Assembly: GCA_963575745.1 (NCBI GenBank)
Contig: CAUYUJ010000914.1
Coordinates: forward strand, 173,290 to 237,289
Direction: 5' to 3'
DNA length: 64,000 nucleotides
Origin: Prorocentrum cordatum
Taxonomy: Eukaryota; Sar; Dinophyceae; Prorocentrales; Prorocentraceae
The translations under genes and the position numbers were made by a program. The notes under the pieces are model-generated. The model searched no databases and was not told where the DNA came from. It saw only the letters and a list, made by a program, of their open reading frames with translations. Each line of letters opens with the position of its first letter. Position 1 is the stretch's first letter. Shown piece by piece: positions 1-10,200 of the stretch.

Positions 1-1515
1 GCTGGTCGCTCTGTACCCCCACTGCGCGTTTGACAGGGTCGCGAGCTCGATGGGGCCCGGTCCTCCAGGGAATGGCACTCCCTCGGTGGCCAGGGAGAGG
101 ACACAGCACGGACCTCCCGCTGAAGAGGCTGCCGCCAGGGCGGCGTCCATCTGCGCAGCTTGCGCATCTACCAAGAGGATCGTTGGGACGGAGCTCCCAG
201 GGGACTGATCTCTGCGTTCCGTGACCAGGGCTTTGATCTGCTCCCAAGCGTCAGGGCCAGCGAGGGCAAATGTGACCCCAGTTTCATCGGCGACTCGATC
301 GCCAACGTACGCAGTTCTGGAGACTATCAGATCGGCTGCAATGTCTCGGACCGCCGTGGTTAGTAGGCTCACGGGAAACCGCAGCAGTCCTGTCTTTCTG
401 GGTTCGTCCTCGGGAGGATTCCGTCCGAGAAGTAAGGCCCATCTTCCAAATGTGATCCGCGGAGCTTGTCGTATCCTGTCGGCCCTGCTGGTGGGACCGG
501 GAGGTCCTGCTGGCAGTGGTGATCCAGGGCTTTGCGAGCTGTCTTGCGTATCATCAGGGTCCGGGCCGGCTCCGCCGTCGGGCGGGGCTCCGTCCACATC
601 CATTGGGGCTTGTTCCCTCTCCTGTGCGGACCTCCTCTCGCTCACATGCTCGTGGATTCTGCGCATGTCGGCAAGCGTAACATACGTGTGGGGCCGTCGA
701 ATCGACAGCGTCTGTGCTCTAAGGCAGTCAAGGTCTGGGGCCGCCTGTCTGACCGCTTCGGCTAGCTCGTGTAGGCCCAGGAACGGCTGTAGCGGGGCTA
801 GGGCACCGTCCCGTAGTTGCAGCAGGTCTGGTGGTACTGCAACGGCAGCGGCGTCGGCGTCACAGACTCGTCCAGGCACACTTACGGGGATGCTACCCCT
901 GTCGTTCGAGCGGCAATTGGGGCAGTTTACTGGGAAGCATCTTCCATAGGTGTGGGCCTGCGTCGGCTGGCTCACTCTCCACTGGCTCAGACACTCGGCA
1001 TGGAACAAATGGCCGCATGGCATCAGGACTTCCGCGGTGCCCAGAATATTTTCGCCGCAGATCATGCTTAGGGGGGTTCCTTCGTCGAGGTCCCGGGAGG
1101 GGACCTCTACAGCGTCCATGTTATCTGGGGGAAGTCTGGCATTATCTCCAGGGGGGTGGCCGATCCGGGCAAGGCCGTCTCCCAGACTCTCGATGAGAGC
1201 TCTGGTGGAGACGCTCGCGCCAAGATGCGTCAGACAGGCCGCCTCGCCGAGGTGACTAATGAGGGCCTGGATTTGCAGGTTACTGAGTTCGGAGAATGGC
1301 GTCAGATTGGCTCCTGGCACCTCCCTGCTGAGACAAGTAACCACGTCTTCCGGTGTGTGCATCTCAGCTCTCGTCATCCACCGATAGAGTAAGTCGTAGG
1401 GCCGGGAGTCCAGCGCTCGCACAATCAGCACTGGCCTCAGGAGGGGGAAGTAGCGTGGTGCCAGGCAGAGCCACAGGGCTTTAGAGATCCAGGACCCAGG
1501 AGCCTGGTTGCCCAT
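1..1515 (-). CDS. RING-H2 zinc-finger protein, partial at window edge
   Basis: An open minus-strand frame from the ATG at 1515 runs without a stop to base 1, so the C-terminus lies outside. Residues about 150-203 form a RING-H2 finger: ICGE, then PCGHLFHAEC, then CPNC, i.e. C-x13-C-x1-H-x2-H-x2-C followed by C-x2-C. The Cys expected three residues before the first visible one is Ser (SMIC, codon AGC), so one zinc ligand is missing or altered. RING-H2 proteins are usually E3 ubiquitin ligases; that role is inferred from the family. After the finger comes a Pro/Asp-rich linker with the phrase APMDVD, which recurs in the segment upstream (1642-3198). The frame is the same as that upstream segment, separated only by TAG codons at 1642 and 1528, so both may belong to one broken gene. 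Compositional bias and sustained openness support real coding. Confidence 0.55.
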   Translation of the reverse strand, partial: MGNQAPGSWISKALWLCLAPRYFPLLRPVLIVRALDSRPYDLLYRWMTRAEMHTPEDVVTCLSREVPGANLTPFSELSNLQIQALISHLGEAACLTHLGASVSTRALIESLGDGLARIGHPPGDNARLPPDNMDAVEVPSRDLDEGTPLSMICGENILGTAEVLMPCGHLFHAECLSQWRVSQPTQAHTYGRCFPVNCPNCRSNDRGSIPVSVPGRVCDADAAAVAVPPDLLQLRDGALAPLQPFLGLHELAEAVRQAAPDLDCLRAQTLSIRRPHTYVTLADMRRIHEHVSERRSAQEREQAPMDVDGAPPDGGAGPDPDDTQDSSQSPGSPLPAGPPGPTSRADRIRQAPRITFGRWALLLGRNPPEDEPRKTGLLRFPVSLLTTAVRDIAADLIVSRTAYVGDRVADETGVTFALAGPDAWEQIKALVTERRDQSPGSSVPTILLVDAQAAQMDAALAAASSAGGPCCVLSLATEGVPFPGGPGPIELATLSNAQWGYRATS

Positions 1516-1641
1516 TAGCTCTGTGGTCTAGTAGCATGCTCTGTGCGAGGCACTGCGCCTGGTCGCCATTGACGGAGGTCCTTCCCTCGGGGGCGGGCAT
1601 GGTTCCCCTGCCTGCGCCCTCCTCGTCCCGCTGCCTGGCGT

Positions 1642-3198
1642 CTAGCGTGCGGATGCTCTGTCCAGGTGTTCTTCTCTCGTGCTGCCTGGTGGTAGTCTAC
1701 CCTGGGGGATAGCACCTTGCGCTCGGTTGAGCAGTTGTCGTATGTCCGCGTGCCAGGGGGTGGTTGTGCTCGCAGCTTCCGCAGCCGCGGCCTCTGTTCC
1801 AAGCCGCGCCCTTCCTACCTGCGTTGGCCATTGGTTCCTTGGATTCATTCTCTGCTCGGCCCTGGCCTGCTCCGCTCGCACCCTCGCTCCCGCTTCTACT
1901 GCCTGCCAATCCCCTGACAAGATGGCTGTCTGAAGGGAACCACTCGCGTCTAATTGCCCCATCATCCACTCCTGAAGCCGTGGCGCAATGTAACTGCCCG
2001 CTTCGGGTGCCTCAAGTGTGGATCCAGTGGCCCTGGAGGATGTGTCTGCCTCTGAAGCAAGGACCACCTGGGCGTCCCTGTGCGAGAGGACGTCTCGCGC
2101 TCTCCACCATGTGGCTGCCTGGTTGATGATGTTGGTATTGATGTTGGTGGTCCTAAACGCCTGCTCGAGCACGATGCGACCCCTGTCCGTGGCGGTGCCC
2201 CATAGGAAGGGGACCCGGATCCGGCTCCACCGCATGCCTGGGGTGACGGAGTTACTGGCCACCATCCTCCTGATTCGGCGTACCTCATCGACGAAAGCTT
2301 CTCGCTGGGAACGCTCAGCGGTGGAGAGGCCCTGCACGGGATCAGGGGGAGGTCTGTAGAGGGCTGTTCCTCTGCCTCCATCTCCGCTAGTGGAGCTTCC
2401 TCTGCCGCGCCTGGGGTCGTCCACGTCCATGGGGGCGCATCCGCCACTGGGTCGATCCGCGTGTTCGTAGCCACGGATACCACTGTCTGAATTTAGGCGT
2501 CGGATGACGGCATCTGTAACGAGGTTTCCCAGGGGGGGTCCTTGCCCCATTTGGGCATGTAGTGGGCGCCAGTCGGTGCGTGCTGCGGCCTGTAGCGCGC
2601 CTCTCATAACCTCAGCTGCCTGGTCGTGTGAGCTGTCTCTGGCGTGCCACCAGCGTCTGCTGAGGTCCACGTCGTTTCGGGTGTCGCTTATTGCTCGGTC
2701 CAGGTAGTCACCGCCGATGGTGGTGTTTAGCCAGCGCAGATCGTCGAGGTCTACCACCGTGTTCGGTCCTATCGTGATCGTCGCGGTTGGCCTGCTCATT
2801 GGGGGACCCCTCCAGAGCGGTGGTGGGTGCGCGTTCGGGTCTTCGTGATAAAGCTGCGGTGGGAACCAACCGTCCAGTCGTCCCTCTGGGCAAGTCCTAA
2901 GGACGCGGCGTACTCTTAGGCAGGCATTAAGGGCCCAGGAGTCTGGCGCGGAGCAAAGTAGGGCAAGGGAGGCCACTGCTGTGCGCAGTTGCCACTCGTC
3001 TCCAAGGTCTGCCCTGTCGATGGAGCCGCCGTTGGCCCAGATCTCGGCTTGGGCCGCCATGTGTCTCCAGGCCCCCGGGAGTTCGCCCACGAGCCAGGTC
3101 GGGGTGAAATCAGTGGGGCCCGGTTGAGCTGGGGAGTAGAGGTGCTCTGCGATTGGGCATGCCGCATGCCTGCCCTGACCAGCTGAAGTTGCAAGGTG
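1642..3198 (-). pseudogene. Hypothetical protein segment with two WW-x-AR repeats
   Basis: Minus-strand open frame; a Met at 3090 gives 482 residues, but coding similarity in style continues upstream to the stop at 3202. It contains two related segments about 181 residues apart, each centred on a Trp-Trp pair followed by x-A-R-D (residues 147-152 and 328-333 from that Met), each preceded by an Asn/Asp-rich stretch and followed by a helical segment. A CAPMDVDD phrase between them echoes the RING segment downstream. It ends at TAG 1642-1644, and the downstream RING part resumes in the same frame. I do not recognise the family. It probably continues from the zinc-ribbon segment (other frame, switch near 3130-3100), so I treat it as one piece of a frame-broken gene rather than a complete protein. 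Confidence 0.5.
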
Positions 3199-3659
3199 CT
3201 ATCAAGAAGGTCGAGTGCGTGCCTGTTGAATGGCTGGTCCGTTTCGGCGCTGGGGTGAACCTGGTGGGGGTCGCCCGATTGCCGCTCGCCCCCGTTGTAG
3301 CTCCACGGGTTGGCCAACCTCTGGCAGGTGATGCAGCGTCGGCCCGCAGGGCCTCGAATCATCCACGACCCGCAGAAGTCGCACCGTTGAGTCGGGCAAA
3401 AGAAATCCTGTACCAGCAGGCGGTGCGCTGTGGTGGACCAGGGCCATGCGTTGTCATTTCTGCCGCCACCTTGGATCGCTACCCCAGGGATGCCCATTGA
3501 GCTGGCCGTTACTCCTGTTAGGGCTGGCTCTGCCCATGGAACTGGGCCTCTACCTGCTTGTCGTCTCGAGTGTACGTCGTCACCAACCCGTTCGAGATTG
3601 CCTCTCCTGGTGGCCCACTGTCTGACGTCCCCGTGGTCCGGAAAGTGAACTATGTTTTG
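2916..3659 (-). pseudogene. Zinc-ribbon-containing segment of the same broken gene
   Basis: Another minus frame reads through a C-x2-C-x12-C-x2-C zinc ribbon (CDFC ... CITC, near 3390-3335) followed by a helical stretch. The useful part seems to be about 3659-3130; below that the neighbouring frame (1642-3198) takes over. Upstream, the frame 3651-3805 (ending RAYAYRVLIR) appears to flow into this one by a single-base shift near 3655. The zinc ribbon could bind nucleic acid or protein; no specific function can be given. Confidence 0.4.
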
Positions 3660-4212
3660 CCGCGGATTAGGACTCTATATGCGTACGCCCTGGTTTCGTC
3701 GTCCATGGGGTCCCGGGTACCGTCGGGTCGGTTCGGGCCGCTACTGTGCGAGGGCGCAGCGTCGCAGGGCGGCCTGGTGGGCGAGAGCATGCTGTCTGTG
3801 TCGTATCCATTCGGAAGTTCCACCCGATGTCGCAGTGGTGTGCTGCGGTCGCCATGGCGGCGTACTCGAGACGCGCTAGTTGCATTTCCACCACGGAGGG
3901 ATCGCCTGCGCCCAGTCTTTCCCACCTTATACTGGGGTCGTGGGTGGTACTCGCGAAGCGGACGGCTAGCACTTGCGTCGGGTCTGGTTGCGTACCCCCC
4001 AGGCGTCCTTCGTGGTCTCCGCCTGCGACTGACCAGACCAGCCAGGAGAGGTCCAAGATGGCGAGGGTTGGCGCCGCGGTGGCTCGTTGAGATCCGAGCC
4101 CACGGAGGAGAGCTTCGTTTGGAACTGCTCGCAGGGGGCTGCCTACCCGTATGCCTGGATGACCAGGGCGGCGCCCCCTCCATGCGTGGTGAGTGAGGAG
4201 CTCCAGGTTACT
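3651..4212 (-). pseudogene. Hypothetical segment, frame-broken
   Basis: Protein-like minus-strand sequence is spread over two frames: about 4212-3790 (containing LSWLVWSVAGG and a run VVEMQLARLEYAAMATAAHH) and then 3805-3655 (NGYDTDSMLSPTRPP onward). The Trp-rich, helix-forming style resembles the WW-x-AR segments at 1642-3198 and may be a further divergent copy. Family unknown. The frame switches suggest decay or assembly indels. Confidence 0.35.
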
Positions 4213-4595
4213 GGTTTCACGCGGTGTTCTCGGTGCCCCTCGTTCTGGAATTTCACGCCAGGGCCGTCGATACGCACCAGGTGGCGACGGAGGGCATTCA
4301 TGGTGCCTCCCCTGCCAGTGACCCTAGCGTCAGCAACGCGCGGCCCACACATGGGCCCGTCAGCCTCTCGACTGGCTGCCCAGTCTGCGTTCGTGTGCCC
4401 AGTGGCGTCCATCCATCGAGCGTGCAGGTCGGTTGCATACTGCCCCCTATCTCTATGGGCCTGGCTGGTGCCATCCTCGGCGTCCGAGGGGGCGCCCTGG
4501 TTTTCCATCCGCAGTTCCTCCTCCAGGGCCAGGTCAGGAGAAGGGTCGGGGAGTGGGACGGGCGTCGCGGGCGTTCTGGGAGCCGCGCGCCTCAA
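4143..4595 (-). pseudogene. Hypothetical segment, frame-broken
   Basis: A 150-residue minus frame with balanced, protein-like composition (for example YATDLHARWMDATGHTNADW). It appears to pass into the frame of the next segment near 4200. No domain recognised. It lies between the disordered part (4703-6562) and the Trp-rich parts of the same broken gene. Confidence 0.35.
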
Positions 4596-4702
4596 CGCGA
4601 ATGGAGAACCGCCGGCAGTCCTGATGAGGGGTCCACGGTCCAGTCCTTGGGACGGGTCTTCACGGCCGCGGTCACTACCGCCCAGAAAGACGTCTGGATG
4701 CT

Positions 4703-6562
4703 CTAGCCCAGGAGGTGAGTCGGGAGAGGAGTGGATGGGGGGGAGCGGGTAGGCGAGGAAAGGGAGACGCAGGGCGATCCCGCGACGACGATCGGAGGTC
4801 CGACGCGATCGATCAGATCGACCAGGGAGCCTGCCACGCAGGCGGGGTCTGAGGAGACCCTGCTGGCATCGGACGTGCGGAGTCGGCCCGCAGACAACGC
4901 CGTCGTCGTTACCAGGGAAGGTTGGTCGCGGTCGGTCGTTTCGGCGTTGTCGGCAGCGGGGCGCGCCGCTCTGTAACCCCTGTCGCCCACCCCAACTGTC
5001 TCCTGCTCGCTTCTTCCTGGCTGAAGGCCAGTCCCGTCGGTGGGGTTAGCGGCGTGGGAGCTGGGCGCTGCTGCTGCAGCGGTGCCCATGTCACCAGGGA
5101 GGGGAGCGGCGGTGTCATGGCGGCAGCCAAATAGTCCGCTTGTACCGCTGGCTGTGCCAGCCGCGCGGTCCTCGAAGCGTCTTCTCTGGGACGGCCCCGT
5201 TGTGGAGCCTGTCTCCTCCATGACTACGTCGGCGGGGTCGGCCGATCGCCCGCAGCTGGCCTGGGGATCCACCTGATGAGGGAGGCCCTGAGTAGATTCA
5301 CCAGGGATGGCAGGATGGTCGGTGTCGTCGTCACTCGTGGTCACAGCCTCTGCGGCGCTCTCGGCGTCCACTGGCGCCGCCTCTGGTTCTCGAGCTGAAG
5401 GCTCGTCCCTTCTGTGATTGTCAGATGCGCCTTGGAGACTCGAGCTGAAGGCTCGTCCCGCCTGAGAAGCCCGAGCTGAAGGCTCGTCCCGTCTGCGACT
5501 GTCCGACTGGGGGGCGGGTGGCGGACGGGAGTCCTCGGGATTGCGGGAGTGACCAGGGGGTTGATTGGTCGCCGCGTCGCCGTCAGCGCCCACCCGTCCG
5601 TTTAAAGCACCCCGAGCTACAGACTCGCCCAAACCTGTTGTCTCGCACGGCGCTCCCCGGGCTGAAGGCCCATCTTCTGCGTGTACCACGCTGCTGCGCC
5701 CAGGGAAGGCGGCGGGCGGAAGGCGGAGGCCGTCTCGACGTAGGCTCGCATCCGCGGGGGGGTGTCGGCTGTACGACAGGGGCGCCAGCCCCCACGGTTA
5801 GAGGATTGGCCCCTTCGCAGCTGAAGGCTGCTTCTCTCTGCATTGAAGCGTCCAAGGGAGGGCGTTCGGCGGAATGGAGGCGCAAGCCCATAGGATGCGG
5901 ATCGGGGACATGGGCAGACGACCGTCCGTCCCCCCACCCGTCGTAACCGTAATCGCCCCCCTGGGTGGCCTCAACCCTCGGCCAACCGCCCTCGTCGGCG
6001 AGGCTCCTGGGCCGCTCTTCGAGAGCGCCTCCTTGGCGGGAGCTCCTGCACGGCACGAATGGACCTGAGTCCGTCGGGGGATGCACTTGATCAGGAGTGG
6101 GGCCAGCGCCCCCCGTGGTCCTGGCATCGCCATGCGCGATCCAGTTCTGCCCTTCACCGCCAGGAGAGAAGGAAATTGGACGCCCAGCCAGGGGCAGAGG
6201 AAGTGTCGGGGTAAGGGAGGGAAACAAGTCTGGCGGGAAGGAGTCGTTACTGTCAATGTCAAACCCAGGGAAGCGACTGAAGGTCGCAATATCAGTGTGT
6301 CTCGCGGCGCTAACCGTGGCACCCCCCCCCTCCCGTCTGGCTGAAGGCCGATGGTTCTCGTGTGTATGCTAAGTCGACGGGAACGATCAAGGGGTCCGCG
6401 GACGCGTTCGGACCGCTCGAGCTCGGAGGGTCCCAGGGGGCGAGGGGCGACGGCTGCCCTGGCGGGATGGTGTCCTGTGATCCTGGGGGGGGATGGCTTG
6501 AACCAGCCAGTCACCCGCGGGGTTCCCAGGAATCCTAGATCTGTCGTCGATCGGGTTCCCAT
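4703..6562 (-). pseudogene. Low-complexity N-terminal part of the broken gene
   Basis: One minus frame is open from 6562 to a TAA at 5798-5800 and again from 5797 to 4703. The product is rich in Pro, Arg, Ser, Ala, Asp and Glu, with recurring RRDEPSAR and DGPSAR phrases that are translations of the short hairpin repeat described at 5017-6350. A competing frame (6227-5583) also looks protein-like, so the true frame is uncertain. It begins about 170 bases downstream of the spliced-leader relict at 6735-6756, which fits the 5' end of a transcript. No domain is recognisable; a disordered region is the most that can be said. Confidence 0.3.
5017..6350. repeat. Dispersed TGAAG-loop hairpin family (7 copies plus 1 decayed)
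   Basis: Seven short inverted repeats share the loop TGAAG on the plus strand but have different stems, all base-paired: 5017-5031 CTGGC/GCCAG; 5391-5405, 5441-5455 and 5472-5486 CGAGC/GCTCG; 5659-5671 GGGC/GCCC; 5817-5831 GCAGC/GCTGC; 6338-6350 TGGC/GCCG (one wobble pair). A decayed copy lies at 5613-5627. The three CGAGC copies also share the following GTCCC. The compensated stem changes imply that folding, not only sequence, was kept or copied. Confidence 0.75.
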
Positions 6563-6734
6563 CCATGCTAAGCCTGACCTGCAGGCTGGCTGCCGCGCCG
6601 CGCCGCAGGGGCGGAACCCAGGGAGTCTGATATGGCCGGAACGCGGCCCGGGGGGCAGCGCGCGGCCCGCAAACTCCTAGGGGATGACCCCTTGAGCTGG
6701 GAGACCCGGCCGAGGAACCAGGGCCCAGAGATGG

Positions 6735-6756
6735 CTTGAGCCAGAGGGGCTACGGA
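6735..6756 (-). other. Relict dinoflagellate spliced-leader sequence
   Basis: The minus strand reads TCCGTAGCC, three changed bases within the next four, then TGGCTCAAG: 19 of 22 positions match the dinoflagellate SL. No GT donor or Sm-like site follows, so it is not an SL RNA gene; it resembles the relict SL of a gene reinserted from a trans-spliced mRNA. A weaker echo (TGGTTCAAGCCATC) occurs on the minus strand near 6485-6500. It lies upstream of the minus-strand coding region 1-6562. Confidence 0.55.
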
Positions 6757-6762
6757 ACCTAG

Positions 6763-6790
6763 TGGGGATACGCGAAGCGTCAACAATTTT
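6763..6790. repeat. Conserved GGGGATACGCGAAGCGT module, copy 1
   Basis: The block TGGGGATACGCGAAGCGT followed by CAACAATTT is shared with 24587-24613, and its first 18 bases with 47196-47213. Its core ACGC-GAA-GCGT is a perfect small hairpin. Here it abuts the spliced-leader relict. Confidence 0.6.
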
Positions 6791-7092
6791 GGGCACGCCC
6801 AGTTGGGGTCCTTGGGCCAGTCCTACCATGATTTTAGACGGCGCCTGTAAGACGCCATCGCTTGCACGACCATGGTGCCCATGGATTGATCACACTTGTT
6901 GCCGACGTTGCAATCGACAATGTTCTGAACACCGTCATCGCCACTCAACCGCAACCCCGTGACTCGCCAACATAACTAGAAATGCAAATTTCACAACAAG
7001 GGATCCCAGAATATTATGGCGCCTCCCGTGGACGCGTGTGCCACAATACTCAGTAGCCAAAGCAGGGGGGGCAGCTTCTTGAGGGGGGGCGT
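6791..7092. other. No gene seen
   Basis: About 300 bases of mixed composition with no convincing reading frame, repeat or RNA signal. Confidence 0.4.
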
Positions 7093-7204
7093 TTGATGAG
7101 GGATGTGGAGCTAGCTGTGCGCAGGCTGTGTGATGCCGTGTGGCTTCGCTTCGTGGCGCAGGGGATGTGGTACAAGCTGCGTCGTGCAAGTTACGCGGCC
7201 GCCC

Positions 7205-7460
7205 ATCGCACGAGGCGCCCACGAAGCGGCCATGGGCGGGCACGGGGCGAGACCTCGGCACGACCTCCCAGCGCAAGCGGCACCGCGAGGCGCCCTCCGG
7301 CGGGCACTGGGCGGAGCCTCGGCACGCCCACCCCGCGCACCTGGCGCAGGCGACGCGCCCATCGAGGCGCCCACGGGGCGGACGCGGGGCGAAACCTCGG
7401 CAGACGCCCACGAGGCGCCAGTGGGCGGCCCACCAGTCGGGCACCGGGCGAGATCCCAAC
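7205..7460. repeat. Degenerate GC-rich minisatellite
   Basis: Four imperfect units begin GAGGCGCC near 7211, 7289, 7364 and 7410 and share a GGGCG...ACCTCGGCA core. Reading frames across it are repeat translations, not evidence of a gene. Confidence 0.5.
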
Positions 7461-7487
7461 ACACCAGGTCGATTCCTTCTACGATCG

Positions 7488-7510
7488 TTTTTTTGTGTTT
7501 TTTTTCTCAG
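7488..7510 (+). promoter_or_regulatory. Strong polypyrimidine tract with CAG acceptor
   Basis: A long T-rich run (broken by one GTG) ends TTTCTCAG|GCC, a textbook 3' splice site usable for cis- or trans-splicing on the plus strand. No convincing plus-strand gene follows, so function is unproven. Confidence 0.4.
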
Positions 7511-7529
7511 GCCAGCGTGACTTCCCGAG

Positions 7530-8270
7530 GCCTGCCGTGCCTGCGCAGTTGTGGGATGTATCGCTCTGTCTCATGACGCCTGCTGTCGTGATCTTGTTTT
7601 GTCTGCCGTGGCGCCTGCTGTTCGTGGGTACGATCAAATGAATGTTTCCCAGATCGTTGTGGCGTCGTGGCGCCTGACCTACTGCTTGATTTGGCCGCCT
7701 ACTGCCACAGCTGTCCTATCTGGTCGGGCTGTCTGCGGCGTTCTAACAGACGTGGTTGCACTTGGTACTTCATGGGCAACGTGAAATCGTGACGCCTGCC
7801 GTGCCTGATTAGTCGTGGGGTCATCATTCCAAGGTTGTACGATAATGCCATCTGTCTTGATGCACGCTACCAGCATGTATCACTGTGGTGCATGTATGTA
7901 GTGTTCACGCTCGTCTTGTCAAATAAACAAAACTCTTACTCATTACATCCGTGTCGTTGCAACGCTTTGTGTGTAGTGGGTCATCGGGACGCCGTGACGC
8001 CTGCCATGCCTAGCCTTTGAACGCTGATATAAGTTTGCCTTCCTTTTCTGCCAATCACTTGTACTGGTTTATATGGCGTGGCGTCTGTCGCTCATGAAAT
8101 GATAGTTGCTGCGCTGGGTTATAGTCAGGCAGGCGCGGCGAGAACGCGTCAGTCTTATACTAGTTGCCGTTTGCTGAATGGCCGCTTGTGCTCATGAACA
8201 TATTGGGACATAGTGACGTCGCGACGCCTGCAGGACGTCGCGACGCCTGCAGTGTCTGATTCGTCACCAT
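7530..8270. repeat. Spaced GACGCCTGC motif repeats
   Basis: Variants of GTGACGCCTGCCGTGCCT occur about nine times between 7530 and 8270, for example near 7575, 7605, 7668, 7790, 7994 and 8084. A perfect 20-bp tandem duplication containing GACGTCGCGACGCCTGCAG starts near 8215. No gene is visible in this stretch. Confidence 0.45.
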
Positions 8271-8760
8271 GTCGAATTACCAACGCAGAGTACCACATTG
8301 TATGGCAAATATTGTGTTCACTGTGTACGCTCATGAGGGAAGCTCGCTGTTTACCGCCAACGGCGTAAGGAAGGCACACATGATGCTTGTGTCTAGTGTG
8401 TGAAGATTGGTGGTTCATGTATGATAGCTGCGCTAGTGCAATATGATTGCTGCTTAGTTGTATGCTATACGTCATCATGCTGGGCGCAGGTACGTTGCAG
8501 GTGTCCGTGGTGCGCATGCGTGTCTTTACAGATTGCGCGCGTCTCCAGTGCATCACTATGGTGTCCCTGTGTTCTGCACGTCTGTTCCTGCTGTGCGTGT
8601 CTTACTGTCCAGCCTTCAGGCTGTGTGTTCTTCATGTCTGCATTCGTCAAGAGCGCGAGGCAGGGGAGGGAATTCTTCCTCTGAGTATCTAATGCCCCAT
8701 CCTGTGGGGTAGTGACGCATTTCGGCCGTCGATTCTCGAACCTCGATCTGCTTCTCCTCG
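8271..8760. other. No gene seen; one TGAA-loop hairpin
   Basis: No convincing coding. CAGCC-TTCA-GGCTG near 8610 is a hairpin related in loop sequence to the family at 5017-6350 (minus-strand loop TGAA). Confidence 0.3.
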
Positions 8761-8762
8761 AT

Positions 8763-8802
8763 GAGGAGGAGGAGGAGGAGGAGGAGGAGGAGGAGGAGGA
8801 GG
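8763..8802. repeat. (GAG)n microsatellite
   Basis: About thirteen uninterrupted GAG units. The following 8803-9210 shows no convincing gene. Confidence 0.9.
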
Positions 8803-9212
8803 AACACACCTCTTGTGGATTGACGTGTTTGCTCCGTGGAGCCCAAACATATTTCTGGGTACGGTTTGTGTTTGTATCCCAGGCCCTTGTTCGATAATCC
8901 TGGAGCTCAGAAGGGGGTTCCAAATGCCGAAATTGAGAAGAGATGCAGGGATTAAACACCACATTCCGCCAGCGGTCTGGGCCCCCTCGAAGAAGCCATG
9001 ATAACATAACACCGGTTACATATTTCGCTCCGCCCGTCAAAATGGCGTCCCCCCCTCCCCCAGACGTCGCGCTTTTGTTAATGCGTAGCCCCTGGACCTC
9101 TCGACGCTTCTTTCTTCCACGCCCTAGGGCTCGACAATTTGCCCAGAATGACGAGAAGAACCTGCGACTACGATAGCAGCCTGCCTCCAAAGAGCCAGGT
9201 CTAAAGAAAGCC

Positions 9213-9512
9213 AAGAGGAGGAGGAGGAGGAGGAGGAGGAGCAGGAGGAGGAGTAGGAGGAGGAGGATGGGGAGGAGGAGGAGAAGGAGGCGGAGCGGGA
9301 GAAGGAGGACGAGGAGGCGGAGGAGGAGGAGGGGGAGGAGGAGGAGGGGGAGGAGGAGGAGGAGGGAGGAGGAGGAGAAGGAGGAGGAGGCGGAGGAGGG
9401 GGAGGATGAGGAGAAGGGGGAGGAGGCGGAGGAGGAGGAGGAGGAGGAGGAGGGGGAGGAGGAGGAGGAGGAGGAGTAGGAGGAGGAGGAGGAGCAGGAG
9501 GAGGATCGTCGG
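9213..9512. repeat. GGA-rich polypurine tract
   Basis: About 300 bases of GGA/GAG units with few pyrimidines. Translations give poly-Arg, poly-Glu or poly-Gly and are not evidence of a gene. The following 9513-9870 is GC-rich without a convincing gene. Confidence 0.9.
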
Positions 9513-9870
9513 CGAGCCCAGGGGGTAAGTGAGAGGCGGCAAGGCTGCCTCAGAAACCTTCGCGCCTTATGAGTAAGCCTTGCGTACACATCGACCCGGG
9601 CTACAGGCGGATTCCCGGTAGGCGCAAGGTCTTCTGAGAAGCCCCGCCGCCCTCTGAGAAGGCCTGCCCCCTCTCCCTCTCACCCTGGGCTCGCCGCCGG
9701 TATCGGGAGCGCCCACTTCAGACATGTGTCAGTGGTCAGCCTCAGCCTGAGGCCTCGTGCGAGCGAGGAGGCTGTCCGCACGAGTAGGCGCAGGCGCGAC
9801 GCCGGGCGGCAGCAAGGGGCTCCCGAGCCCCATCGGGCCCGCAATAGGAAACAGCGCACATGGAAGATAC

Positions 9871-10200
9871 ACGATGAGGAGGAGGAGGAAAAATGGAGGA
9901 GGACGAGTGGGAGGCAGGAGGAGCATCAAAAGGAGGATGCGGAGGACGAGGAGGAGGACGAAAATAATACGAGTCTCGGGGCAACGGGCATGGCGACAGT
10001 GTTGATTGCCAGACGGAACAGAGCAGCTCCAAGGGAGGAGGATACCATGAAGAGGAGGAGGGGAGGAGGAATGGGAGAGGGATCATGGTGATAATGATGA
10101 TGACGAGGAGGAGGAGGAGGCGGAGGAGGGAGGGGGGAGGAGGGGGGAGGAGGGAGGGCACGAGGAAGAGGGAGGAGGACACTATGAAGAGGAGGAGGAC
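9871..10200. repeat. Interrupted GGA/GAG repeats
   Basis: Patches of GGA and GAT units with recurring ATGAAGAGGAGGAG phrases (near 10048 and 10185). No gene seen. Confidence 0.7.

Noticed and set aside
7093-7641. Arg/Ala/Pro-rich plus-strand frame
   Set aside because: Covers a degenerate minisatellite; several frames on both strands are equally open.
9037-9049. GCCATTTTG on the minus strand as an SL piece
   Set aside because: Nine bases only, no match on either side.
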